A stretch of 64,000 nucleotides of DNA, taken from NCBI GenBank assembly GCA_030690365.1, contig JAUYGX010000033.1, positions 1 through 64,000 on the forward strand, in the 5' to 3' direction. The position numbers were made by a program, and so were the translations under genes. The notes below the pieces were generated by a model that was not told the DNA's origin, ran no database searches, and was given only the letters and a program-made list of their open reading frames with translations. Positions 1 through 9,659 of the stretch are shown here, in pieces. The stretch comes from Bacteroidales bacterium. GTDB taxonomy: Bacteria; Bacteroidota; Bacteroidia; Bacteroidales; F082. Each line of letters opens with the position of its first letter. The first letter of the stretch is position 1.

Positions 1-1017
1 GATGGTGCAGTTGTTGATGCCTTCTTTCAACTCGAGCCGCATGGCAATGGAGTTGAGCGTAAGCATCCTGTCTTTTATAACATTTTGGTGATAATCAAAT
101 AGCATTAGGGTGGCCCAGCAATGGATGGCATTTTCGATGGAGGCTTCGTCAACAAAAGGTATGGTGATGTCGATGTTATTGGATAGGTATCTGGCAGAAA
201 TGGTTGTAGATTTTTCTTTAACGCTCACCTTGGTGATGATGAGGTTACAGCTTTCCTCCTTTCCCCAGCTAAAAGTAGTAACCTTGCTGAGGATGCCCGA
301 ACGGATGATGGATCCCTTGATTTCTTTGTGATCGGCACAATAAATCAGGGTATCGACTTTGGTAAAGAGATTTAATTTTTCGCCTGTTTTCTGGGTGTGG
401 TTGATAAAATTCTCATCATGCGCCTGTCCGATGTTGGTAAAAATGCCAATGGTGGGCTGAATAATGGGCTGTAGTTTTTGCATTTCTTCGGGTTCCGAAA
501 TCCCGGCTTCAAACATAGCCAGATCGTGCGATTCGTTCATCTGCCAAACCGAAAGAGGAACGCCAATCTGGGAATTGTAGCTTTTCGGACTCCGGACAAT
601 ATTTTTATCAGGATGCATCAGTTGAAAAAGCCATTCTTTTACAATGGTTTTTCCATTGCTTCCTGTAATGCCGATGACCGGGATGTTGAAATGCTTGCGG
701 TGCTCCGATGTCAGGCGTTGTAGTGCGGTGAGCGGGGAGTTTACAACAAAAAATGAAGCTTCCGGGAATCGTTCCTGTTCATCATTCAGACGGGATACCA
801 CGAAATTGCGCACCCCTTTTTTATACAAACTACCAATATAAAGGTGGCCGTCGTTGCGTTTGCTTTGCAAAGCAAAGAAAATGGCTCCTTCGGGCGCAAT
901 CAGCCGCCTGCTATCGATTAAAATATCATACACCTGTATATCTTCAGGATTCGGACTAACCAACTTAGCCTGCAAGATATGCGCAATTTCTAAACCTGTA
1001 TATTTTCTATGCTGCAT
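1..1017 (-). CDS. murF: MurF-like UDP-N-acetylmuramoyl-tripeptide--D-Ala-D-Ala ligase, N-terminal part (possibly the MurF-Alr fusion common in Bacteroidota); runs off the left edge
   Basis: Manual minus-strand translation from ATG at 1017: MQHRKYTGLEIAHILQAKLVSPNPEDIQVYDILIDSRRLIAPEGAIFFAL...VIGITGSNGKTIVKEW...PKSYNSQIGVPLSVWQ; contains the Mur ligase GSNGKT P-loop. Not in the ORF track because it has no stop in the window. Confidence 0.88.
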   Translation of the reverse strand, partial: MQHRKYTGLEIAHILQAKLVSPNPEDIQVYDILIDSRRLIAPEGAIFFALQSKRNDGHLYIGSLYKKGVRNFVVSRLNDEQERFPEASFFVVNSPLTALQRLTSEHRKHFNIPVIGITGSNGKTIVKEWLFQLMHPDKNIVRSPKSYNSQIGVPLSVWQMNESHDLAMFEAGISEPEEMQKLQPIIQPTIGIFTNIGQAHDENFINHTQKTGEKLNLFTKVDTLIYCADHKEIKGSIIRSGILSKVTTFSWGKEESCNLIITKVSVKEKSTTISARYLSNNIDITIPFVDEASIENAIHCWATLMLFDYHQNVIKDRMLTLNSIAMRLELKEGINNCTI

Positions 1018-1069
1018 ACATTCGTATGATTAGAGGTGTTGATTGTGAAGAACAACTTACTGCCGGAAT

Positions 1070-2284
1070 TTAATCCTGCATCCGGGCAATTTCATCACTA
1101 TCCTCTTTGTTTCTGCCATTTCCTGATTCCTGTAGTAACCCTGTGCCAAGTGGATTGCTGTTATCTTCGTTGTAATTCATCCGGTTGTTAAAGATGTCCA
1201 CGGCCAGATACATGGCATTGCGAATTGATTCTTCGGATGCAACACCTTGTCCGGCAATGTCATATGCGGTGCCATGAGCGGGTGAAGTTCTAACAATGGG
1301 CAACCCGGCTGTAAAGTTTACTCCCCGTCCGCTGGCCAGCGTTTTAAATGGAATCAGGCCCTGATCGTGGTACATGGCCAGAATTCCATCATATTTAAGA
1401 TAAGATCCGGCAAAAAATCCGTCGGCAGGGAAGGGTCCGAAAACCAGTTTCCCTTTCTTCTTTGCTTTCACGATGGCCGGCATCAGGACTTCTTCCTCCT
1501 CATGACCAATCTGCCCATTTTCACCTGCGTGCGGGTTAAGGCCCAACAAGGCAATTTTTGGGCGTGAAATCCCAAAATCCCTTATCAATGATTCGTGTAG
1601 AACATTGATTTTGGAGGTGATTAACTCTTCGGTGATTTTTCCCTTTACATCTGCAAGCGGAATGTGCCCGGTTACCGTGCCTATTCGCAGATTGTCAGAC
1701 ACCATTAACATGAGATACTGAGCGGTGTTAAACTCACTGGCAAAGTATTCGGTATGGCCGGGAAAAGGAAAATGCTCGGATGTGGTATTTTCTTTGGTGA
1801 TGGGGGCTGTTACCACCACATTTATTTTGTTGGATTTGAGGTCGTTTACCGCCAGTTTTAAGGCTTCAAATGCGTATTCCCCTGCTATTTTGGCCGATTT
1901 TCCAAAATCAATTTTAACCTCCGCATCGTTGAGGTTAACCAGGTTAACCTTGTTGCTTTTCGAGAAAGAAGCATCACGAACGAGGTTGTAATTGAATGCG
2001 GTAGCGTTCATGTTTTTTCGGTTATACGAAAAAACCCTTGAAAGCCCGTAAACCACCGGGGTAAAAAGCTCCAGAATCCGGTTGTCCTCCAGGGCTTTAA
2101 TAATAATTTCGTAGCTTATTCCATTGAGATCGCCATGGGTAATTCCCACCCGGACTTTTTTTACAATTTCAACCACCGGGTCTCCTTTTTGCATATGTTC
2201 AGGTTTTTTTTCTATTCTTTTGGTCATGATAGTAGCAGAAATCATAAGGTTACAAACAAATTCCAACTGAAATCCAGACGACAA
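1070..2284 (-). CDS. pdxA: 4-hydroxythreonine-4-phosphate dehydrogenase (PdxA)
   Basis: RVGITHGDLNGISYEIIIKAL, GHTEYFA, LNPHAGENGQIGHEE, YDGILAMYHDQGLIPFKTL, RTSPAHGTAYDIAGQG motifs. True start may be downstream of the first ATG. Confidence 0.93.
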   Translation of the reverse strand: MSSGFQLEFVCNLMISATIMTKRIEKKPEHMQKGDPVVEIVKKVRVGITHGDLNGISYEIIIKALEDNRILELFTPVVYGLSRVFSYNRKNMNATAFNYNLVRDASFSKSNKVNLVNLNDAEVKIDFGKSAKIAGEYAFEALKLAVNDLKSNKINVVVTAPITKENTTSEHFPFPGHTEYFASEFNTAQYLMLMVSDNLRIGTVTGHIPLADVKGKITEELITSKINVLHESLIRDFGISRPKIALLGLNPHAGENGQIGHEEEEVLMPAIVKAKKKGKLVFGPFPADGFFAGSYLKYDGILAMYHDQGLIPFKTLASGRGVNFTAGLPIVRTSPAHGTAYDIAGQGVASEESIRNAMYLAVDIFNNRMNYNEDNSNPLGTGLLQESGNGRNKEDSDEIARMQD

Positions 2285-2445
2285 AAGTACGATTTTTTGT
2301 CGGCATTTGATTTGTAGTTAATCTGAGAAAAAGCTGTTTAGAGGAAATTGATCGATCTTATCTGCATTGTTCTTAAATCCATATCATTATATTTATCACT
2401 TTTGCAGATTATTGTTCTTGTTTTTGAACCTAAATATTTCCTATT

Positions 2446-3438
2446 ATGGCTACTTCGAATTTTGTTGATTATGTCCGTATTTTTTGTCGTTCAGGCGATG
2501 GAGGTAGTGGCTCGGTTCATTTCAGACGTGAAAAATATATTGAATTCGGTGGTCCGGATGGTGGCGATGGTGGAAAAGGTGGCGACATTATCATGGTGGG
2601 AAATGCACAAATGTGGACACTGCTTCATTTGCGCTACACGCGTCATCTGAGGGCCGAAAGTGGCGAAAATGGTGCCAAGCAGCAGAGAACAGGTTCAAGT
2701 GCACCCGATATTTTAATTCAGGTACCTCTGGGGACCATCGCCCGAAACAATGAAACGGGTGAATTGATGGGCGAAATTATTGAGGACGGCCAACAAATGG
2801 TGCTTTTGAAAGGTGGTCGCGGCGGGCAGGGGAACGAGCATTTTAAAACGGCCACCAACCAGTCGCCAAAGTACGCACAGCTGGGTGAAGAAGGTTTTGA
2901 AGCCGCCATCGTTTTTGAACTCAAGATTCTGGCTGATGTGGGGCTGGTTGGATTTCCAAACGCCGGGAAATCAACACTTCTTTCGGTGGTATCGGAAGCC
3001 AAACCCGAAATAGCCGATTATCCGTTTACTACCCTGGTTCCCAATTTGGGCATGGTAGCCTACCGGGATAAAAAATCCTTTGTCATGGCCGATATTCCCG
3101 GCATCATCGAAGGAGCGCATGAAGGAAAAGGGTTGGGATTGCGGTTTTTGAGGCACATCGAACGGAATTCGATCCTGCTTTTTATGGTTCCGGCGGATGC
3201 CGATGACATCGAAAACGAATATCAGATTCTATTAAATGAGTTGCGTCAGTTCAATCCTGAACTGCTTGATAAACAACATATTTTGGCCATCTCAAAATCG
3301 GATATGCTGGATGGAGATTTGATCCGGGAAATCACGCCTACCTTGCCCTCAGGCATTCCCCATATTTTTATTTCTTCCATCACAAACTACCACATCATGG
3401 AGTTGAAGGATATGATTTGGAAAGCTTTGAATGGTTAG
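2446..3438 (+). CDS. obgE: GTPase Obg/CgtA
   Basis: Glycine-rich Obg fold ([22 protein letters not shown]) and G motifs [28 protein letters not shown]. Confidence 0.96.
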   Translation: MATSNFVDYVRIFCRSGDGGSGSVHFRREKYIEFGGPDGGDGGKGGDIIMVGNAQMWTLLHLRYTRHLRAESGENGAKQQRTGSSAPDILIQVPLGTIARNNETGELMGEIIEDGQQMVLLKGGRGGQGNEHFKTATNQSPKYAQLGEEGFEAAIVFELKILADVGLVGFPNAGKSTLLSVVSEAKPEIADYPFTTLVPNLGMVAYRDKKSFVMADIPGIIEGAHEGKGLGLRFLRHIERNSILLFMVPADADDIENEYQILLNELRQFNPELLDKQHILAISKSDMLDGDLIREITPTLPSGIPHIFISSITNYHIMELKDMIWKALNG

Positions 3439-3550
3439 ATTTAGGATTTATGATTTTAGATTGCAGATTTTAGATTTTAGATTTCAGATTTAGGATTTGA
3501 AATATAAGCAAATCCTAAATCATCATTCATAAATCCTAAATCAAAAATCC
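3438..3550. repeat. A/T-rich nested inverted repeats between convergent genes (probable bidirectional terminator or intergenic repeat element)
   Basis: GATTTAGGATTTATGA (3438-3453) is the exact reverse complement of TCATAAATCCTAAATC (3527-3542); inside it GATTTAGGATTTG (3487-3499) pairs exactly with CAAATCCTAAATC (3509-3521). Confidence 0.85.
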
Positions 3551-3556
3551 TCAATC

Positions 3557-4210
3557 CTATATCTCAATAATATTATTCTTAATTGCAAACTTCACCAAAT
3601 CAACTGTGGTTTTTAAATTGATTTTCTTCATGATGTTGTTTTTATGGGTTTCTACCGTTCGTACGCTGATAAACAGTTTTTCAGCAATGGCCCGGTTCGA
3701 GGTGCCTTCGGCAAATAGCTTTAGTACTTCCATCTCACGGTCGGATAAATCTTTCTGGCGATGTTCCTTCTCCGTATTGTCGATGTCCTTGTCGCTTAAA
3801 TAGCTCGAAAGCAAGATGTTGGTAATTGTTTTGGCATAATATTCAAATCCATTGCGAAGCGTATAAATGGCTTCCAACATCTCGGAACGGTTGGAGTCGC
3901 GTGCCAGGTGGCCCTTTGCACCTGCTTTAATCATCTTAAGGATAAAGGTTTCGTCGTTGTACATCGACAAAATCAACACCTTGATTTTGGGAAACCGGTA
4001 CAATAAAAGCTTAACATCCTCCGCATCTTTTACATCGGGATTGTAATTTACAAACAGTGTAACATGAACATGCTCTTCTGCATTTTTGTGGATCATCTCT
4101 TCGATGGAGGTCGCTGTAAAAGTTACCTCAATATCATCGGCCCCGGCCAATAAGGCTTTGATGGCATCGCATACCACCGGGTGTTCGTCAATAAGTGCCA
4201 CTCTGATCAT
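3557..4210 (-). CDS. NarL/FixJ-type response regulator with LuxR HTH; receiver domain atypical
   Basis: N-terminal receiver-like fold (VALIDEHPVV) and LuxR HTH (LSDREMEVLKLFAEGTSNRAIAEKLFISVRTVETHKNNIMKKI). Confidence 0.9.
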   Translation of the reverse strand: MIRVALIDEHPVVCDAIKALLAGADDIEVTFTATSIEEMIHKNAEEHVHVTLFVNYNPDVKDAEDVKLLLYRFPKIKVLILSMYNDETFILKMIKAGAKGHLARDSNRSEMLEAIYTLRNGFEYYAKTITNILLSSYLSDKDIDNTEKEHRQKDLSDREMEVLKLFAEGTSNRAIAEKLFISVRTVETHKNNIMKKINLKTTVDLVKFAIKNNIIEI

Positions 4211-4309
4211 GAATCAATTTACTTTCGTAAGCAGGCGAAATTAGCAAATGTTCGGGGTATGGTTTTAGTTTGGGAGTAATATAAAATGATTATAAACAAA
4301 TCGGTGACC

Positions 4310-5269
4310 CTAAAATGCAAGCACAAAGGTGACTTCCGACCAGCGGTGCCAAAGGGCGGTGGTAAATATCGGCGAGTTGATTTCAACCCCATAGGTGGCA
4401 CTAAAATTCTTATAAACAAAGGTCCCGCCATAGCGGAAATCCCAAAATGTATGGTTCATATTGTATAAAACATGATGGTTGTTTTTATTAAACAAACCAC
4501 CCTGAAGCACAGCATTGTAATTTACCACGTGGAGATTGGCCTCCGTAAATCCATACAGGTACCAGGCATTCGATTGATAGGTTTCAGGTCCCGAATAAAA
4601 CGGACTGAATAACCCGAGCCGCGTTTTTAATCCTGTGATGGCCTGTGTTTGTGGAATTCCCAATTCCATTTGCAGATTTGAATATAAGCCAACAAATTTC
4701 CCGTTGATCAATCCTTGTTCATATTGGGCCATGTATTGAAGGCAGAGATCATTCTGGATTTGATTATGCCATCCTTTTACCGGGTCAGCTATTGTAATAC
4801 GATCGTGCAGGGAATTCTGAATGATTTCACCCCCGACGACCGGCCCGATTACTCCAATTTGAAACGAAGAGGTCATCTTTCGGTGTTTTTCAGGATTATA
4901 TTGTTCCTTCATCTCACCAAAAAGCACGTATGATGAATATGGATGATCGTTTGGTACAATATCAGCTGTAAAAATGTCCTCGGGCGTGTAGATGTGGTGG
5001 GTGATGGTGATGGCATAGGCAACAAGCGAAGCTGTATCTCCCGGAAGTAGTATGTTATTGATGGGCGAATGGTGCAGAACAGGGGAGTACCACTTGATTT
5101 CAATCCCTGAGGTATAATATTTATCCGAAAAAAAGTTGATGTCGTTATCGTGTCGAAAACTTACGGCGCGGTAATACAGGTTCTTTTGTGCAAATGCGGT
5201 ATGCAGGGATATTCCAATCAAAACAAATATTAAAAATGCCCTCATAAAATCCCAAAATTTATCACACAA
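4310..5269 (-). CDS. LpxR-family (DUF2219) outer membrane lipid A deacylase-like protein
   Basis: Signal peptide; RHDNDINFFSDKYYTSGIEIKW resembles the LpxR N-D-x-x-YYTNG motif; beta-rich. Confidence 0.72.
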   Translation of the reverse strand: MCDKFWDFMRAFLIFVLIGISLHTAFAQKNLYYRAVSFRHDNDINFFSDKYYTSGIEIKWYSPVLHHSPINNILLPGDTASLVAYAITITHHIYTPEDIFTADIVPNDHPYSSYVLFGEMKEQYNPEKHRKMTSSFQIGVIGPVVGGEIIQNSLHDRITIADPVKGWHNQIQNDLCLQYMAQYEQGLINGKFVGLYSNLQMELGIPQTQAITGLKTRLGLFSPFYSGPETYQSNAWYLYGFTEANLHVVNYNAVLQGGLFNKNNHHVLYNMNHTFWDFRYGGTFVYKNFSATYGVEINSPIFTTALWHRWSEVTFVLAF

Positions 5270-5361
5270 AGTTAAAAGTAACGGTTTAATAAACCCTGAA
5301 TTTGCCCTGCTCTTTTTTTAACTTTAATTTATATCCAATTCTTGTTGTCAGCAAAACGAAT

Positions 5362-5369
5362 TACTTTTG
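5362..5369 (+). promoter_or_regulatory. Bacteroidota-type -7 element TACTTTTG upstream of the 1139-aa ATP-grasp/receiver gene
   Basis: Exact match to TAnnTTTG, 22 nt before the ATG. Confidence 0.5.
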
Positions 5370-5390
5370 TATGGATTAAACCGATAACTG

Positions 5391-8300
5391 ATGACAAAAC
5401 GCCAGAATTTTAGATACATCAGCCTGCTCGAAATTATGAATAAAGTGGACAGGATACTGCGTCAGAAAAAAACCATCCAACAGACATTTACCGAAATTGT
5501 AAACTCAGTCCCATTTAGTCAGGTGTTGCAGGTACCGGTTCGGATAAAACTCTCTTATAATAATGAAGAGTACAGTTCTCCGGCGTTTAAAAATGAGGTG
5601 GTTTGTCAGCAGCATCATTTTGCTACGCACAACGGAAATCATGGATATATACAACTTTGTCTTGGTTCAGCTGAATATCAGGAGAAGGAATTGATGCCTA
5701 TGGAGCAAAATTTTTTGCTCGAAAGTTTGTTACGCAGCATACAGCAATTCCTGAATGCCGTTGAACATAAGAAACATAATTCGGTAAATAATGGTGGTAA
5801 AAATTTAACCGATACCAATGGAAAGGTAACCTCTGGATTTCTACAGCGTTTTTTAAATGCAAACACCTTTAACAGAGATATATACCACGATCTTATGCCC
5901 TATAAGGTGGGCGAAATTTTATTGATTTCGAGCTTATACGATGCCTATGCCATCGAACGCGAAGGCCGGTTTACCGAACATATGCTTGGTCAGTACGGAC
6001 ATTTAAACCTGACTTCCTTTCCGCGAATTACCGGAGCCACCAGCCTTGATCAGGCTTTAAATCTGTTGAAATACAAGCATTTCGACCTGATTATTTATAT
6101 GGTTGGTGCCGATAAAAAACTTCCGTTGACGGTTAGCGAACAGGTAAACAAAATCTATCCCTTTATCCCCATTTTTCTGTTGTTAAACAACAGCAGCGAT
6201 GTGGCTTTTTACAGCAAAATGCTTCAGGATATTCCTTTTATCGACAAGCTGTTTACCTGGAATGGGGATGCCAACATCTTCTTTGCCATGATCAAGATGT
6301 TGGAAGACAAGCTGAATGTGGAAAACGATACCCAGCTCGGACAGGTAAGGGTGATACTGATTGTGGAAGATTCACCAGAATATTACTCCCGTTACCTGAG
6401 TTTTTTGTACAAAGTGTTGATGGAGCAAACCAAGCGGATAATTGACGATGTAAGCACAGACGAACTGTACAAAGTCCTCAGGATGCGGGCTCGTCCGAAA
6501 ATACTATTGGCCTCTAATTACGAAGAAGCGAAGGAGGTAATCGACAATTACCAGGATTACATGCTTTGTCTGATTACAGATGTAAAATTCGATCGTGAAA
6601 ATGTTTTGGACGAAAATGCCGGCATTGCCCTACTTGAGTATACACGGAATAAGCTGCGTAATCTGCCTGCAATTTTACAGTCATCCGATAGTTCTTATGA
6701 ACAGATTGCTGAAGAGCATAGTTCGCTTTTCGTTCATAAACAATCGGACACCCTGTATCAGGATTTGGAAAATTTTATCAAAAACTACCTTGGATTCGGC
6801 GATTTTGAGTTTAAAGATATGAAAGGGGAGACCATTGCCCGGGCTTCCAATATGCGCGAATTCGAAAAGTACCTGAAGATCATATCTGATGAGTCGCTGA
6901 TTTATCACGCCAGTCGCGATCATTTTTCCATGTGGATTATGGCACGTGGCGAAATCAGGGCTGCCAGTATCATCAACCTGAAAAAAGTAGCCGATTTTAA
7001 GGATGCCCATGAATTGCGTCACGATTTGCTTCAAATGCTCAAGGAATACCGAAACGAAGAATCTGCCGGAAATGTAATCCCTTTCGAACCAGGGATGGAA
7101 GTAACGGAGGAAAATGTTTACACCCTGGCCGAAGGTTCCCTTGGGGGAAAGGGTCGGGGACTGGCCTTTATTGATGCACTCATCCACAAATATGACTTCA
7201 ACAGGTTTATTCCAGATATCCGGGTGCGTACACCCAAAACGTTTGTGGTGGGAACGCGAGAGTTTGAAACTTTTATAAAGAACAACCAACTGGAAACGGA
7301 TGTTTTTGCACAAAAGGATTTTTATCTCCTGCAAAAGAAATTTATCAAAGGCAGCTTGTCGGCTGCTCTGTTGCAAAAGATTGAAAGCTTGTTAACCAGC
7401 ATTTATAAGCCCATCGCAGTGCGGTCGTCCGGTCTATTCGAAGATTCGCTTACTCAACCATTTGCCGGGGTTTTTGAAACATATCTGTTGCCCAACAACC
7501 ACCCGGATATCCATGTGCGTACCCAACAGGCTGCCGATGCCATCAAGCTGGTTTTCGCTTCGGTGTACAGTGCCAATGCGATGGGATATGTAAAAGCCAT
7601 CGATTATAAAATCGAAGACGAGAAAATGGCCGTTGTGATTCAGGAAGTAGTAGGTAATCAATTCGATAACTATTATTATCCGCACATTAGCGGTGTGGCA
7701 CAATCGTATAATTTTTATCCGTTTGCCCACATGAAACCGGATGAAGGTTTTGCCGTAATGGCCGTCGGATTGGGACGTTATGTGGTTGATGGAAACAAAG
7801 CCTACCGGTTTTCGCCACACTATCCCGGAACTGAAATCAATTCGACCAAGGATCAGTTTCGTAATTCACAGGTTAGATTTAATGCGGTTGATTTAAACAA
7901 AATAAATCTCGATCTGCTGGAAGGTGAAATGGCCGGGCTTGCTGAACTCGACATCGACGTGGCTGAAAAACACGGCGCGCTTAAACATTGTGCTTCGGTG
8001 TATAATGCCGACAGCGACACCATGTATCCCGGACTTTCAAAACCTGGACCGCGTATTGTAAATTTTGCCAATGTATTGAAATACAACTATATTCCATTGG
8101 CTAATACCATTGAGTTGCTTTTAGGTCTGGGACGCGATGCGATGGGGAATGCCGTGGAGATTGAATTTGCAGTTGACCTTGAAAAAGATGAAAAAGGAAG
8201 GGCTTCTTTTTACATACTTCAAATCAAACCACTTATATCCAATACAATGGAATGTCAGATCGATCTGGAAGAAGAAGATAAGGATTCCATTTTGCTGTAT

Positions 8301-8810
8301 TCCGAAAAGGGTATGGGAAACGGCATTGTTGATGATGTTACTGATGTAATTTATGTTGATCAAAATAAGTTCGACAAGTTGAAAACCAGGGAAATGGCTT
8401 TGGAAATTGAAACGCTGAACCAGGAAATGATAAATCAAAAACGGAAATATATCCTGATTGGTCCTGGAAGATGGGGTACACGCGATCGTTGGATAGGCAT
8501 TCCTGTAAAATGGCACATGATTTCAAATGCACGGGTGATTGTGGAAACCAGTTTTGATGATTTCCCGCTGGACGCCTCTTCCGGATCTCACTTTTTTCAC
8601 AATGTAACCAGCATGAATGTAGGCTATTTCACCGTACAACCTGAACTGTCATACAGTTATATCAACTACAAAATACTGGATAATCAACCACTGATTTTTC
8701 AGGGCGAATATTTTAAACATGTACGATTCGAAACTCCCATGAAAGTAAAAATGGATGGCCGTAAGCGAATTTATCTCATTAGTACTAACGAAAACTCACC
8801 TGCAAAATAA
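5391..8810 (+). CDS. PEP/pyruvate-binding (PPDK_N-like ATP-grasp) protein with N-terminal sensor-like region and tandem receiver-like domains
   Basis: ATP-grasp signatures GSLGGKGRGLAFIDALI, IAVRSSGLFEDSLTQPFAGVFETY, MAVVIQEVVG; receiver VILIVEDSPEYY/CLITDVKF/ILQSSDS/FVHKQSD; C-terminal IGPGRWGTRDRWIGIPVKW. Paralog of 42425-45436. Confidence 0.85.
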   Translation: MTKRQNFRYISLLEIMNKVDRILRQKKTIQQTFTEIVNSVPFSQVLQVPVRIKLSYNNEEYSSPAFKNEVVCQQHHFATHNGNHGYIQLCLGSAEYQEKELMPMEQNFLLESLLRSIQQFLNAVEHKKHNSVNNGGKNLTDTNGKVTSGFLQRFLNANTFNRDIYHDLMPYKVGEILLISSLYDAYAIEREGRFTEHMLGQYGHLNLTSFPRITGATSLDQALNLLKYKHFDLIIYMVGADKKLPLTVSEQVNKIYPFIPIFLLLNNSSDVAFYSKMLQDIPFIDKLFTWNGDANIFFAMIKMLEDKLNVENDTQLGQVRVILIVEDSPEYYSRYLSFLYKVLMEQTKRIIDDVSTDELYKVLRMRARPKILLASNYEEAKEVIDNYQDYMLCLITDVKFDRENVLDENAGIALLEYTRNKLRNLPAILQSSDSSYEQIAEEHSSLFVHKQSDTLYQDLENFIKNYLGFGDFEFKDMKGETIARASNMREFEKYLKIISDESLIYHASRDHFSMWIMARGEIRAASIINLKKVADFKDAHELRHDLLQMLKEYRNEESAGNVIPFEPGMEVTEENVYTLAEGSLGGKGRGLAFIDALIHKYDFNRFIPDIRVRTPKTFVVGTREFETFIKNNQLETDVFAQKDFYLLQKKFIKGSLSAALLQKIESLLTSIYKPIAVRSSGLFEDSLTQPFAGVFETYLLPNNHPDIHVRTQQAADAIKLVFASVYSANAMGYVKAIDYKIEDEKMAVVIQEVVGNQFDNYYYPHISGVAQSYNFYPFAHMKPDEGFAVMAVGLGRYVVDGNKAYRFSPHYPGTEINSTKDQFRNSQVRFNAVDLNKINLDLLEGEMAGLAELDIDVAEKHGALKHCASVYNADSDTMYPGLSKPGPRIVNFANVLKYNYIPLANTIELLLGLGRDAMGNAVEIEFAVDLEKDEKGRASFYILQIKPLISNTMECQIDLEEEDKDSILLYSEKGMGNGIVDDVTDVIYVDQNKFDKLKTREMALEIETLNQEMINQKRKYILIGPGRWGTRDRWIGIPVKWHMISNARVIVETSFDDFPLDASSGSHFFHNVTSMNVGYFTVQPELSYSYINYKILDNQPLIFQGEYFKHVRFETPMKVKMDGRKRIYLISTNENSPAK

Positions 8811-8840
8811 ATTGTATCATTGTCTTCCTCTTGCTTTTGC

Positions 8841-8872
8841 GAAACCTGAAAACCAATCGGTTTTGGAGGTTC
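8841..8872 (+). terminator. Hairpin following the 1139-aa gene
   Basis: GAAACCTGAAAACC-AATC-GGTTTTGGAGGTTC forms a near-perfect stem. Confidence 0.5.
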
Positions 8873-9071
8873 GTTTTGGAAAAAATTGACAGATTAAATT
8901 TTTGTCCCTTCCAAAATCATACCCATAACCCTCATGTCAATATCAACAAGGAATTGAAAGCCATTGTGGGACCTATCATTATTCAGACTTAGTATAAATT
9001 TCGGAGGCTTCCGTGCCAGTTGTTTTACATTTAGTAATTTTCGCGATTCTAAAATTATAAAGCGCAAATCT

Positions 9072-9596
9072 ATGAGAATTTCCAGGAAGAAAATCAGTCT
9101 GCAAGCAGTTGAAATACCTGAAGTTAACATTTCTCTCATAAATCCGATCATACAAAAGTATCAGGGTAAAAAGGGTAACCTCATTCCTGTCCTTCAGGGC
9201 GTGCAGGGACTGTATGGATACGTGCCCAGGGAAGCGTTTATCAAACTCAACGAGGAAATGGGACTCAAGCTAAACGACATGTATGGCGTGGCTACCTTTT
9301 ATGCCCAGTTCAGGTTAAGTCCTGTGGGGAAACATATCATAAAGGTATGTCATGGTACAGCGTGTCATGTTCAGAGTGCCACAAAAATTACCGAAGCACT
9401 TGAATCAGAATTGGGGGTTAAAGATGGACATACCACCGAGGATGGCCTCTTTACACTCGAATCGGTAGCCTGCCTGGGATGTTGCTCATTGGCACCGGTG
9501 ATGATGGTAGACGATGAGACTTTCGGTAGTTTAAACGGTAAAAAAGCCGCCAGGGCGATCAAAGAAATTCGCCGCAGAGAAACCCAGCATTCTTAG
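9072..9596 (+). CDS. NuoE/HndA/HydC-like [2Fe-2S] thioredoxin-fold subunit
   Basis: GVATFYAQFRLSPVGKHIIKVCHGTACHVQSA...CLGCCSLAPVMMVDDETFG (CxxxxC...CxxxC). ORF opens at 8964, but homology and an upstream TAATTTTC element favour ATG 9072. Confidence 0.9.
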   Translation: MRISRKKISLQAVEIPEVNISLINPIIQKYQGKKGNLIPVLQGVQGLYGYVPREAFIKLNEEMGLKLNDMYGVATFYAQFRLSPVGKHIIKVCHGTACHVQSATKITEALESELGVKDGHTTEDGLFTLESVACLGCCSLAPVMMVDDETFGSLNGKKAARAIKEIRRRETQHS

Positions 9597-9659
9597 GTCA
9601 GGTAGTAGGAAGAAGTCCTTCCACAGATAGGAAATTGTAAATGAGATAAACAGTTACAG

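Noticed and set aside
110-959. Four plus-strand ORFs at the left edge
   Set aside because: They lie antisense to a convincing MurF-like reading frame on the minus strand.
6681-7820. Minus-strand ORFs of 231 and 128 aa inside the ATP-grasp/receiver gene
   Set aside because: Antisense shadows of a long, motif-rich plus-strand gene; no recognisable protein features.
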